Assembly: GCA_033239525.1 (NCBI GenBank)
Contig: BSYO01000011.1
Location: 3,129,973 to 3,193,972 of the forward strand
From: Nepenthes gracilis
Lineage: Eukaryota > Streptophyta > Magnoliopsida > Caryophyllales > Nepenthaceae
DNA length: 64,000 nt
Reading direction: 5' to 3'
Shown: one piece after another, positions 48,054-58,673 of the stretch
Position numbering within the stretch: position 1 is the first letter of the stretch
Layout: each line of letters begins with the position of its first letter
Notes under the pieces: model-generated
What the model was told of the DNA's origin: nothing
The model's input: the letters and a program-made list of their open reading frames with translations, nothing else
Databases searched by the model: none
Program-made: the position numbers and the translations under genes

Positions 48054-48058
48054 AATTG

Positions 48059-49025
48059 TGTTGGGTCCCATGTCCTGTCCCATGAAAAATTTGAGGCCCA
48101 TGAGAAGGATGATAAAGCCCACGCAGGATGGCGGGCCCAGCCCAATTACACAGGAGGCATATACAAAGCCACGCCGGCAGAAGGCGATGAGGACTCTGCA
48201 GCGCATTAAATGCGCTGCCGGAAAACCGACAGAAAGGCGGAAAGGCTGTGCCCAATGGAGAAGCGATTGGCACGCGGCTAACGGCCACGTCACGCGGCCG
48301 CTGCAGGGCAGCCAGCCAATCCTCATTCGGGGAAAATCGGGCGTGGCCGGCGGCACTTGTGAGGACACTCGCCACGGCAAAACGACAGCTGACATGATCG
48401 GCGGTCCACGACAGCGACCAACGGCAAATGAGCCCTCACAATGGGCACCTAGGCGCCCAGAGTCCAAGGGGGAGTGGCCTATAAAAGCTCCCACTCCCCG
48501 CAGAGAAGGGGATCTCTCGGATTTTCTCCGACTTCGACTTCCAAGACTCGAACTCTGATCCCATACTCTTTGAACAAATTCGCAAAGAAGCAAGAGCTAG
48601 AACTGAGGAGTGACTCACTTCCATTTGGTGCAAGCTCGCTCGCTACTGCTAACCCAACGTCTTCTCAGACTATAGGAAAGTTAGCCACCCGTTGCGGTGC
48701 ATCAAGGGAGTCAGGCCTCCCATCACCTGCTCACTGCATTCTCCATTCCATCATACGCGCATCTTTCACGCCATTATAGCATTTACCCGCGCACCGCTCA
48801 TAGCGTACGCCATTTCCGTTCATTGCGGGAATTTGCTGACTTGAGCATCGGAGAGGCCTCGGTGGGAGAAATCCCGCCTGACCCCTGACCTCTTATTTGT
48901 TGTTTGTGTTGTGTAGGTCCAGGTTCATAGAGACGGAGATCGGACCTTTCTCCTGACGTCACCGCGTGCTTAGGAATCAAAAGGCTCTCTAATCCGTACG
49001 GCAACAACGGACCCAAGACGCAACA
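48059..49025 (+). repeat. Element E 5' LTR
   Basis: It runs from TGTTGGGTCC to GACGCAACA. A TATA box (tataaaagc) lies at 48480-48488. The motif TGACTTGAGCATCGGAG is at about 48838. Long frames on both strands inside it are not genes. Confidence 0.94.
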
Positions 49026-49026
49026 T

Positions 49027-49042
49027 TGGCGCCGTCTGTGGG
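49027..49042 (+). other. Element E primer-binding site
   Basis: TGGCGCCGTCTGTGGG, one base after the LTR. The first nine bases are complementary to the 3' end of plant tRNA-Asp. Confidence 0.75.
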
Positions 49043-49132
49043 AAACTGACGAGAAGCCAAGTGTCTCTTTCCCACCTTGCTCCTGAACACTAGAAGAGGG
49101 TAAATACTCGAGCACAAGCTAGCGCTCCGGCG

Positions 49133-50895
49133 ATGGAGATCGTTGCCCAAAGTAAAGACCCCCCTATCGGGAACCAAGTGAACGATCGTCCAGAGCCCGA
49201 CGTCCACCGCCTGGCTGCTTACATGGGCGATATCAAGCTAGTCCTCCGCGCCCTGTGCGAGAACACGGGGACTCTCTGGCCGGGGGCTGCCTCCCAGCAT
49301 CCCAAGCCTCTACCTCTAAGAAAGCAAGGCGTCGTGCAGCCGCTCGCAGGAGGCGAGCCAACCAGCTCGACAACGCCGTAGTCCCGGCGGCCCCAAGAGG
49401 AGAGGATCCTAACGAAGCGGAAAGTCATCCCGCCCGCGACGACCGGGAGGAGAGCCCTGAGGGGCATAACCTCCGCAACTCGCACGGCAATGGGAGGCCG
49501 ACTGCGACAGGCTCCAACAGCGAGTGAGCCACTTAGGCGGAGAGTCGCCACCCCCGACGAGCTCAACCGCACCTCCAGGACCCTATGGAGCTCCGCGATG
49601 TCATCAACGCGCGGAGAGGCACTACGGACCCGTCGATGGAGGAGAAAGTCAAAGTGCTGTGGGATATCCTGTATAAGGAGAAGCCCACGCCCTCCTCCGC
49701 CGACTTCCGGAGGTCGCCCTTCGCCGTGGACTTGCGGACCCAGCCATTGTCAAACAAGTTCAAGATGCCGGTCCTGGAGGGGTACGACGGAAGCAAGGAC
49801 CCGATAGACCACCTCAACTGCTTCCGTACTCACTTATCTTTGCAGGGAGCGAGCGAGGCCCTGATGTGCCAGTGCTTTCCCGTCACCCTTAGGGGGGACG
49901 CGTTGCTCTGGTTCCACGGCCTCCCCCCAAACCCCATACGCTCGTTTGACAAGCTTGCTGACAGCTTCCTGAGCCAATTTGCCTCCAGTCGTAGGGAGGA
50001 GAGGTAGCCATGGCACCGGGTCCGCCTCCGCCAGAGGTCAGACGAAAGCCTGAAGCGATTCCTGAACCATTTCATCACAGAGGCGCGGCGGATCCCCAAA
50101 CTATCAGACGACCTGAAGCTTAACGCCTTCATTGCCACCCTGGCGGCAGGAGACTTCTTCAAGCACCTGTTACACCAGCGCCTTCAAACCTTCCAGGAGG
50201 CTGAGGCCATCACCCGGACGTACATAACGGCCGAAGAGGCTAACGAGGCAAAGCGCCCTGAGCGAACAGACTGGCCCCCAGAAGTCCCTAAGACGACTAG
50301 TGGGCGAAAGAGGGATAGCGACGGCCCGCGCTTCCCAGAGTGCCGAAAGCAGCAGCGGCCCCCACCGGGACCCAGAAAGGACTACAGCAGAGCTTCCTTG
50401 ACTCCTCTGAACGATAGCCGCACGAACATCCTGATGCAGATCCAGGATGAGAAGTTCTTCAAGTGGCCGAAAACGCCCAAGGGTCCCAGCGACAGCGACG
50501 AGACCAAACACTGCCAGTACCACCGCTGCTTAGGACACTTGACCGAGAACTGCCGGATCCTGCAGCGGGAGATTGAAGATCTGATCTGGCGCGGACACCT
50601 GAAGCGGTTCGTGAAGAGTTCGGGGCAGGGACCAGCAACCTCTGATGGTGAAGCCAGCGAGCCTCCGAGGGCCCGCATAGCTGCCGGCGTGGTCAACATG
50701 ATTTCCACCACGGCCGTCATGGATGCCAGGCGCGGGAAGCCGGGGCCAACTCCCAGCAACAAGCGAGCGAGGATAGGGGTTAGGAATGATGTCATTAGCT
50801 TTAGCAGCGACGATATGGCTCATGTAACCTCTCCCCACACCTATCCCCTTATTGTATCAGCCCTTGTTTCAGGTGGTGGGATGACTACCAACTGA
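49133..50895 (+). pseudogene. Element E gag, nearly intact
   Basis: The likely start is 49133 (MEIVAQSKDPPIGNQ). After one frameshift near 49300 the frame from 49255 to 50895 is broken only at 49525-49527, about 49530-49590, and by a TAG at 50005-50007. The capsid domain reads SPFAVDLRTQPLSNKFKMPV (about 49718) and continues DHLNCFRTHLSLQG. The zinc knuckle is CQYHRCLGHLTENC at about 50512-50553, with all metal ligands present. The TAG at 50005 is at the same codon as that of B at 16821. This gag would be the structural protein of the particle. Confidence 0.88.
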
Positions 50896-51425
50896 AACGG
50901 GTTTTCATCGATAATGGAAGTTCGTAAAATTTGCTGTATCTCAATGCCTTCTTTAAACTTGGGCTAAAACGAAACAAGATGAAAGTTGCCAGCAGACTCT
51001 TGTACGGCCTGGACAACGAGTCGGTCCCTGTACAAGGGATAGTTCGGCTGGAAGTCACTATGGGAACTCACCCGCACTCTGTGACGCGAGAGCTGGCCTT
51101 CCTCATCGTTGACCTACCATCCGTCTACAACGCCATAATGGGCAGACCCTTTCTGACCACTTTTGGAGCTGTTACGTCCATCCCACACCTAAAGGTGAAG
51201 TTTCCCAGCCCGTGGGGCGTGGGAGAAGTCCTCGAAGACCAGGAGATGGGACGGACATGCTACATTTCCCAGATCATTCCCGTGGTACCATGCTGCCCAG
51301 ACGAAGACATTGACCTCCGCGACGAGACCATGCTGCAACAGGCCCAGTCCGGGAAAGAAACCAAGGCGATCCCTTTAAACCCCGCCGAGCCAAAAAAGTG
51401 CATCAATGTGGGCAGATCTCTCTAG
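50896..51425 (+). pseudogene. Element E protease region
   Basis: The active-site block is VFIDNGSS at about 50902-50925, followed by an in-frame TAA and then an open frame at 50931-51425. Later blocks include LYGLDNESVPVQGIV, LAFLIVDLPSVYNAIMGRPF and AVTSIPHLKVKFPS. It lies in the pol frame, shifted from gag, which is the usual arrangement for separate gag and pol frames. Confidence 0.8.
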
Positions 51426-52330
51426 CCCGAAGAACGCGACCGGCTGATTACCTTCTTTAGGGCCAACTCCGATGTGCTTGCTTGGGTTCCCGCTGACATG
51501 TCCGGGATACCGGCCGAAGTTATCGTCCACAAGCTGGGCCTGGACTCGAGCTGAAAGCCCATTCGGCAGAAGCGAAAGAACCACTCCGTCGAAAAGTTGG
51601 TCGCCATAAGGGAGGAAGTGAAGATACTTTTGGACGCTAGATTCATCAGAGAAGTCCAATAACCGGAATGGCTATCCAACGTTGTGTTAGTAAAAAAGAG
51701 CAGCGGCAAGTGGCGGATGTGCGTCGATTTCACTGACGTAAACAAGGCTTGCCCCAAAGACAGCTTTCCACTTCTCAAGATCGACCAGCTCATGGACTCC
51801 ACGTCCGGACACAAGCTCCTGAGTTTCATGGACGCATACTCTGGATACAACCAGATCCAGATGGACCCGGAGGATGAGGAGCACACCTCGTTTATGACAG
51901 ATCATGGGACATACTGCTACAAAATGATACCCTTCGGACTCAAGAATGCTGGCGTGACCTACCAGCGCCTTGTGAACAAGATGTTCGAGGCCTAGATCGG
52001 ACGGAATGTGCAAGTGTACGTCGATGACATGCTCATGAAGAGCAAAGTCGCCAGCAACCACATCAGCAACCTAGACGAGACTTTTCAGGTCCTCCGGCGG
52101 CACGGGATGAAGCTAAATCCCTCCAAATGTGCTTTCGGAGTGACCTCGAGAAAAATTCCTAGGCTTCATCGTGTCCCAACATCGGCATTGAGGCCAACCA
52201 AGAGAAGATCAAGGCCATCCTTGACCTGAGCCCCCCGAGAATGATGAAAGAAGTACGAGAAGCTGACCGGGCGAATAGCAACCCTCTCGCGGTTCCTCGT
52301 TAAGTCAGCAGAAAAATACTTGCCCTTTTT
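51426..52330 (+). pseudogene. Element E reverse transcriptase
   Basis: One frame from 51426 to about 52160 carries the RT palm: VEKLVAIREEVKILLDARF, KWRMCVDFTDVNKACPKDSF, LLSFMDAYSGYNQIQM. The catalytic YVDD at 52017-52028 is intact. Stops at about 51423, 51554, 51660 and 51993 interrupt it, and a frameshift follows near 52155. The thumb (EKLTGRIATLSRFLV-like) continues to about 52330. Confidence 0.88.
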
Positions 52331-53240
52331 TAAGGCGCTAAGGGGCACCAAATCGCAGAGATTCAAGTGGAATGAGAAATGCGACGAAGCTTTCTAGAGA
52401 ATTGAAGACCTACCTATCCAGCGCGCCGCTCCTAAGCTCACCGCGCAAAGGGGAAGACCTTTACCTCTACTTGGCTACGTCAACAGCAGCCCTCAACTCA
52501 GTGTTAGTTGGGGAGCACGAAGGCAGACAACAGCCGGTGTACTACGTAAGCCGAGTGCTGATGGACGTGGAGGCCCGCTATCCGCACGCTGAGAGAATGG
52601 CGCTCGCGCTTGTCTATGCGGTGCGAAAGCGCGGCCCCTACTTCGATCGCCGCACCGGATAAAATAAATCTTGTGGATTAGTCGCTGAAGTTGATCTTGC
52701 AAAAGCCGAAGACGTCCCTGGACGGTTGGTTAAGTGGGTTGTCGAGCTAGGAGAGTTTGATCTGGAGTTTCGGCCCCGGCCGGCCCTGAAAGGACAGGCT
52801 CTGGCTGACTTTATCGTAGAAGCGGCGACACCAGCACAGGAAGAAGACGACAACCCAGGAAGCGTGGAAGATCGCGATCCTCCTATATGGACCCTAAATG
52901 TGGACGGATCATCCACCCAAGCGGGCAGCGAAGCCGGTGTCGTGCTGAGGACACCGAAAGGCATGGAGATCACGTACTCAGTCACACTGGCCTTCCTGGC
53001 GACAAACAACGTAGCAGAATACGAGACCCTCCTCGCGGGCCTGCGACTGGCTAAGGAATGTTCCGCGCGGTCGTTGGTCATGCTTGGTGACTCGGACTTG
53101 TTGTCAATCGGGTGAAGGGGAACTTTGACGCCTCGAACCCGCAGCTTGTGAGGTACTTGGTGAGAGCAAAGGCCTTGATCCCTGAGTTCGGTTGATTTGT
53201 GATCGAGCACATCCTGAGGTCGGATAACGAACAGTGATCG
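52331..53240 (+). pseudogene. Element E dual RNase H
   Basis: The first RNase H lies at about 52372-52662 (SAPLLSSPRKGEDLYLYLAT, YPHAERMALALVYAVRK) and ends in a decayed stretch. The tether is open at 52726-53115 (LGEFDLEFRPRPALKGQALA). The second RNase H has its acidic blocks (NVDGSSTQAGSEAGVV, YETLLAGLRLAKEC, GDSDL). A frameshift at about 53100 precedes its last acidic block. The second domain is the Tat-lineage archaeal-type RNase H. Confidence 0.85.
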
Positions 53241-53249
53241 ACTGGCCCG

Positions 53250-54743
53250 GGACGCGGCTGCCAGATCCATGGAACAGTATGCAAGAGAGCCCATGGAAGT
53301 CCTGACCGCACCTAGCATTGATGCCGAAGATAAATAAGTGCTACGGGTCGACGTGGGAAACAATTGGATGACGCCGTACGTGAAGTACCTGATCGAAGGG
53401 ACCCTGCCCGACGACACCGACGAGGCCAAGCGGATCAAGAAGACGGCAGGCTGGTATACGATCCTAAATGAAAGACTGTGCAGACGAGGATACTCCACTC
53501 CCCTCCTAAAATGCCTCGCGTCGGAGGAAGCTGACTACGCTGCTGAGCGAAGTGCACCTAGGGTTATGCGGCTCGCACATCGAGGGCAAGAACCTTGCAT
53601 TCAAAGTCATGCAGCAAGCAAAGGTTCTATTAGCCCACCATAAAACGAGAAGCTGTGGAGTTCGTCCGGAAGTGTGAAAGTTGCCAGGTCCATGGCAACA
53701 TGACGCATCAGCCGCACACGGAGCTGCACTACCTCCAATCCCTGTGGCCGTTCGCATAGTAGGGGCTCGACATACTTGGGCCCCTACCTTTGGCCTCCGG
53801 ACAGAGAAAATTCTTAATCGTTGGCATCGACTATTTTACCAAGTGGGTGGAAGCTGTGCCTCTCGCCAAGATCACCGAACAGAATGTGACGGAGTTCCTC
53901 CGTCAGGGCATTGTTTGCCTCTTTGGGATCCCTGAAGTCGTAGTGACCGACAACGGAACCCAATTCACCGGCAAGCGATTCACAAAATACTGTCATGACC
54001 TCCGCATCAAGCTAATCCATACATCCGTGGCGCACCCTCAGGCCAACGGACAAGTTGAGGTCACAAACCGCACATTGCTGCACGGATTGAAGACCAGGCT
54101 AGAAGACGCAGGGGGCTCCTGGACTGAAGAGCTACCGTCCGTGCTATGGTCGTATCGGATAACCCCACGGGAGCCGACGAGGGAAACGCCCTTCAACCTC
54201 TGCTTTGGGGCTGAGGCTGTGGTCCCCGTGGAAGTGGGGATGCCAAGCCTACGAATCGAATGCTTCGACCCAGCCACCAATGAACAGAGGCTCCGGGAAA
54301 GTTTAGACCTGCTCTTGGCGGTTCAAGATGCAACACGATTGCGAACCGTGGCCTATCAGCAGCGCGTCACACGGTATTATAACAAACGGGTAAAGGCACG
54401 GCTTTTGGAAGTTGGAGATCTGGTCCTCCGGAGCATAGAGGCGGCGGGAAAGACCGCGAATAGGAATAAACTCTCCCCTGGGTGGGAGGGACCATTCCTC
54501 GTCTCCGCAATCCTCCGGAGCGGAGCGTACAAGCTGCGCGCCCAGAAGGGCAAACTAGTCCCGCGGACTTGGAACGCCGCCAATAGGCCCAAGCGGCCCC
54601 CTGCGCTTTGGCTCCGCGCCAGACGGCCCGAAAGCAGCCACCCGCAGGCTAAGACATCTTGTCAAAAGGACCTAGACGGTCCGCCTAACAGGCTTCGCGC
54701 CAGCGACCCAGGCGGTCAAAACATCAAGCCTGGGGGCTTTTGA
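53250..54743 (+). pseudogene. Element E integrase, catalytic core open
   Basis: The N-terminal zinc region (53338-53720) is frameshifted near 53540. Two successive TAG codons at 53757-53762 precede GLDIL. From 53790 to 54743 the frame is open for 317 residues and holds the second catalytic aspartate (VTDNGTQFTGKRF) and the catalytic glutamate (NGQVEVTNRTLL). The C-terminal GPF segment is intact (GWEGPFLVSAILRSGAYKL, about 54481). This is the only integrase core in the window with both of those residues kept. The last 50 or so residues are probably read-through of 3' DNA. Confidence 0.88.
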
Positions 54744-55303
54744 AGCCTCCAATCTACGGCCAACAAAACCTTAGGGGGCAAAAATTACAGGCGTGCGGTG
54801 ACCTTCTTGAACAGAAGAGAGCACCCTCAGTCTACCATGGTCATGGGCTAGGACCTTGAACTTGGTAATTACAAGCTGAAAGGCGGGGGCTACACCTCCG
54901 CAATCATACGGGACAAGGCCTAGACCCCGAGTCCGGTTGCAGCGCTTGACCGGTGACCCTTCTTTGTGGCTCCACGGGACTTGTGACGACATCCGCCCTA
55001 CCGGATCGAGCTTCCCACTAAACGCGTGAGTTGCGACGACATCTTCTGACGAAGGACGAGCACAGCGTAAGAAGGCGCCTGAATAGGGCATTAGCGACAA
55101 TGGCTCCGAAGAGCTTAGCATTCAAGCATGGGAAGTGATCCCACAGATCACAATAAACGAAGACTGCAAGCGACATGCCACACCACAAGAAGTACAAGTG
55201 CAAAGAAGAACTAGCCACCTTATACTTAGCAACAAGAAGCAAGTATGATACAAAAGCAAGGGATGGCGGTAAAAGACAGCCTAACAATCAACACAGATGG
55301 AGA
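54744..55303. other. Element E post-pol spacer
   Basis: Non-coding. A purine-rich ttagggggca at 54771-54780 resembles the ttagggggctag of B (21805). Single relatives of the 40-bp repeat (ggcggtc) are present just upstream, but there is no array. Confidence 0.55.
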
Positions 55304-57208
55304 CTAATCAGGTAAACAGGACGGAGGAACCTCCTCGTGAAAGTTCCTCAGGTGAGACGCCTCCCGTATCCTGGCGTTCCCCAGATGAAAGACTCCTTCC
55401 GGAACGTGGGAAGCTGCCAAGGAGGCAATCTTGCGGCACAGGCGGATGCCGTCCCAATATCGAGACTCCAATGCCAGCCGTGACTCCGACGGAGAGAGCC
55501 GACCAACCATGTCTCTGAACAACCGAGCATTATCGTCCTCCGCGGCGACGAGCAGGGCTTCCAGTTGCACAACTCTCTGCTGCAAGCGCCCATTCTCCTC
55601 TTCGAGAGTGGCGAACTGAGCCCTTCCGCGAGAGATGACCTGCTGCAAGCCCCTGTGAAAGAGGGCGGTCAGCTCGTCGAAGGGGTTGGCATCACCAGGA
55701 GCCTTCATAAGAAGCGACGTCAGAAGCATTCCCAAAGCGTGCAACAATGAAGGAAGGCAGATTGAAGCAACCATACCTGAGCAGGAGCAGCGCTCGGAGA
55801 ATGTGCGAGATCGCCCAACGAAGCCTCTCTCTGAGATTCCTCTCCTTCGCCTGCTGGAGGCGAGCTGGCTGGAAGGGTGGCGGCCGTAGGAGAGCTCGGG
55901 GGCTCCTGCCACGAGGATGTCCCAGCTGCCCATCTCGCTAGCTTGGACCGGATCAGCGGCGAGCGCGACCCCTTCCTCCGGAGATGGAGCCATGCTTTTG
56001 AAGGCTCGGAACTCCAAAAGGGGCTCCACAAATATCACAGTCGGCTCCACAGGCCCCCCGGCCTCCGATGACAGCGCAGGCGTGGCCTGAAGTGGGCCGG
56101 CCGGGTCGTCAAGGACAACAACATCATCCCTCGCTTCTGGGACGGCGTCCACAAATGTCTCTACAATGGGGCGAGCGGGGGACTCCCAACGGGTTGAGAC
56201 TCCGCCTCGCAGACTCGAGAGCAGCTGGTCCCACGGCCGAAGTCGACAATGGCATGGCGGTCTCCCCCTGGTGACCCGCACTCGTGGCCCTCTTCGAAGC
56301 CGGACTTCCCACCACAACTGAAGAACTGGTGATCTACCTTTGGGACCTCCGTGTGGAAGTCCCTCCTGCCTCCCTCAACCTCTTTAATGGAGCCTCTTCC
56401 TCATCATCATCTAACGACGACTCCAACAATGAACAACTCTCATCCTCGTCCCCCCCGGACGATCGAGGAGCGGCCGTATCTCCAGGTTCTCTTTTGCCAG
56501 GACCAGCGATTTTCCACCCCGACGAAGGCCCCCACTTGCAGGCCTCAAACGTGATGGAAGTCAAGAAGTATCCCTAGATAGAGAATTTCACCTCCTCAGA
56601 TTTGATGGCCGAAATCAGCTCCGCCGCCTCCACAGCATCCTCAGCCGACGGATTTCCTGAAAGAATCTCGAAATCGGGCCCCACACCCGTGGAAGCTCAG
56701 AGTCGTAGGGCTCTTGCAGGAAGAAGTGATCTTTCCAACCCTTCACCGAATCAGGGTTGGTTCCGCGAAAGCGGAAACCCGCCTTCGGCGATATCGACAC
56801 CCAATCTTCCGACTCGTGAACCGAAAGATCAGCCTTGTTGCCTTGGCATCAAAAGAACCACCATGGAGGTGGGCAAAGATTCACAGAGACACCAAATATT
56901 GCAAGGCATTGAGATGAAGCCTCGCCACCAAAACTCTCAACGTGTCCACCAGCGCGTACAGCGTGCAGGGCATAGGATAACGAAGCCCCCCCTCAGATGG
57001 TGCTCGTACACCGTGATGTAGCCCGCTGGGGGGCGCTCGCTCTGTCCAATGTGCCTGGAGCGCGGTAACTCCAATCACTGGGAAGACCGTAATCGACCAC
57101 AAGGGCAACAATGGCGCCACCAGTCAGGACAGACTCGGTATTATGAACACCGTAACGACTCACTCTGAGAGCTTGGGAAGAAGAAGAACTTTCTCTCTTT
57201 TTCGCCAT
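55304..57208 (-). pseudogene. Element E antisense gene (Transposase_28-like domain plus coiled coil)
   Basis: The start at 57208 (MAKKRESSSSSQALRV) lies 71 bp below a TATTTAAAT at 57279-57287. The N-terminal domain (VTGGAIV-like, then GYITVYEHHLRGGLRYPMPC and ARLHLNALQYLV) resembles the plant putative gypsy type transposon family, with one frameshift near 57040 and stops. A long open part at 55304-56317 has an acidic, proline-rich linker. A 74-bp GT-AG intron is predicted at 55703-55776, though the frame is also open through it. The coiled coil (ATLEEENGRLQQRVVQLEAL) and the C-terminal signature (YWDGIRLCRKIASLAASHV) end it. It is the best-preserved antisense gene in the window. The function is unknown. 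Confidence 0.78.
55703..55776 (-). other. Predicted intron in element E antisense gene
   Basis: The minus-strand donor reads CTCAG/GTATGG and a possible acceptor is TTATGAAG/GCTCC. It matches the introns of A, B and D in size and place. The acceptor is weaker than in the others. Confidence 0.5.
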
Positions 57209-57278
57209 GTCTCTCTCTCTATTAACACAAGTATGCTACAAGAAAAATCTCAGCAGAAGGGGTAAGCCGTCCTGTCCG

Positions 57279-57287
57279 ATTTAAATA
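57279..57287 (-). promoter_or_regulatory. TATA-like box for the first antisense gene of E
   Basis: The minus strand reads CCTATTTAAATCGG, 71 bp upstream of the ATG at 57208. The same CTATTTAAA appears before the second antisense gene. Confidence 0.5.
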
Positions 57288-57582
57288 GGCGACGGAAGGC
57301 CAATAGGCGGGAAGCCAAAGCGGCACCCACCGTAGATGATCGGGACACGTGCCGACTTCACAACGCTCCGCGGGATTTGAAATCACCCGTAGTCATGGCC
57401 AAGCGCCAGACTGACAAGCGCGTCGCCTCAACCGTCTGACGGGGATCCACGCTAGCGCCTCCGTATTAAATGAGGGCTCATGATAGTGAAGCCCAAGAAG
57501 GGGCGCACAGTAGCACAGAGTGGAAAAAGCCAATCCAAAACGAGAGATACAGAAGATGAAACGGCGTGGCAAAATAATAAAT

Positions 57583-57588
57583 TTTATT
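57583..57588 (-). terminator. Possible polyadenylation signal for the second antisense gene of E
   Basis: AATAAA on the minus strand, about 93 bp past the stop at 57681. The 57209-57680 stretch is otherwise non-coding. Confidence 0.45.
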
Positions 57589-57680
57589 GCAGCAACAGGC
57601 CCCGTTACAATGGTAACACGCATGACACAAAAAAAAGGGAGAGAAGAAGAAGGTACAGTAGCAACAAAAGTACTTATCAG

Positions 57681-58265
57681 CTAATGATCCCAATGGCCTG
57701 TGAAAGAGCTTGGGATGTGATAATCCACCAATTGCTTGCACGTTCGGGCATGTGAGTTGCAAGGGTCCAGAATGCCGACTCGGAAGTTCAAATCCTCCAG
57801 CGAGGCCAGCCTCCGGCAAAGCCTGATGGCGTCAAGGTAACTCCTCTCGAGAGTAGGATTCACACCCTCCGGCCAGAGCCTTGTCCTCAGCTCTGATCGT
57901 AGCCTAGAAACCTCAGCCTCATGTTGTTGCCTGAGCTACTCAATCTCCCCTTCAAGGGCTAGTATGCGAGCCTAAGTCCCCACATTGGCACCAACGAGAC
58001 GTGTGGCCCTGGCCTCCGACTCAGCCCAAGCGCCCTCCAGGTGTGCAATCCGGGCCCTTGGCCACTCCGCCTCAGCAGCAGCCGTCCTAACACGCGGCTT
58101 CGACCCTCTCGAAACCCGGAGGCGCGCTCCGATTCTGAGAAGGACCCAAGACCGAGGCTTCGGAGCGAGCCCTCCTAAAGTGCCGGCTCCCAAAGTCCTG
58201 GGAGCATGAGAGCCAAACTCAGATTCGTCAAAGGAGCGCTCCAAGTCGTGAGAGGAGTCCTCCAT
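57681..58265 (-). pseudogene. Element E second antisense gene (small coiled-coil protein)
   Basis: The start at 58265 (MEDSSHDLERSFDESEFG) is chosen because a CTATTTAAA box lies at 58360-58368; the longer frame from 58358 would begin only two bases from it. The product would be about 194 residues: an acidic N-terminus, a basic stretch, a coiled coil (ARIAHLEGAWAESEARATRL, ILALEGEIE) and the C-terminal signature (YLDAIRLCRRLASLEDLNF), with a tail ending TGHWDH. Two in-frame stops near 57975 and 57940 break it. It is related to the tail of the larger antisense gene and to the second antisense gene of D. Confidence 0.65.
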
Positions 58266-58359
58266 CCGCTTCGCAGCAAGAAGACACGCACGGAGAGAGC
58301 AAGTTACTAATAAGCACGCGGGCACAAGGAAATGCGAAGTTCCAAGGGAAAATGGCACG

Positions 58360-58368
58360 TTTAAATAG
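58360..58368 (-). promoter_or_regulatory. TATA-like box for the second antisense gene of E
   Basis: The minus strand reads GTCTATTTAAACG, 95 bp upstream of the ATG at 58265. Confidence 0.5.
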
Positions 58369-58673
58369 ACAAGTTTTCTCTTGGGAAAGTGACCGCCCTG
58401 AAAGGGTGAAAGGCGCTAGAGGTCAACTAGCGGGGATCTTCCACGTGGAAGGCCCATAAAGCCTCACGCGCATTTCCAAGGAAAGACTCCGCGACGCGAC
58501 GTCTTCTGACCACGCAGACGCTACATGCACCTGTCACGCCAGGAGACGCGACCGTCAACAGTGACTCTTCTGCTCCCGCAAAGTCAAATACAAATCACCA
58601 GGACAAAGTGCCCAACAAAAAGAGAAGTACGCACAAAGGAAGGAGGAAAATGAAGGCGAAAAGGGCTACTTCT

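Noticed and set aside
48012..48593. Frames of 174-193 residues on both strands
   Set aside because: They lie in the LTR of element E, recur in the 3' LTR with breaks, and match no protein family I know.
55297..56577. Plus-strand frames in the E antisense region
   Set aside because: They are shadows of the long minus-strand frame at 55304-56317.
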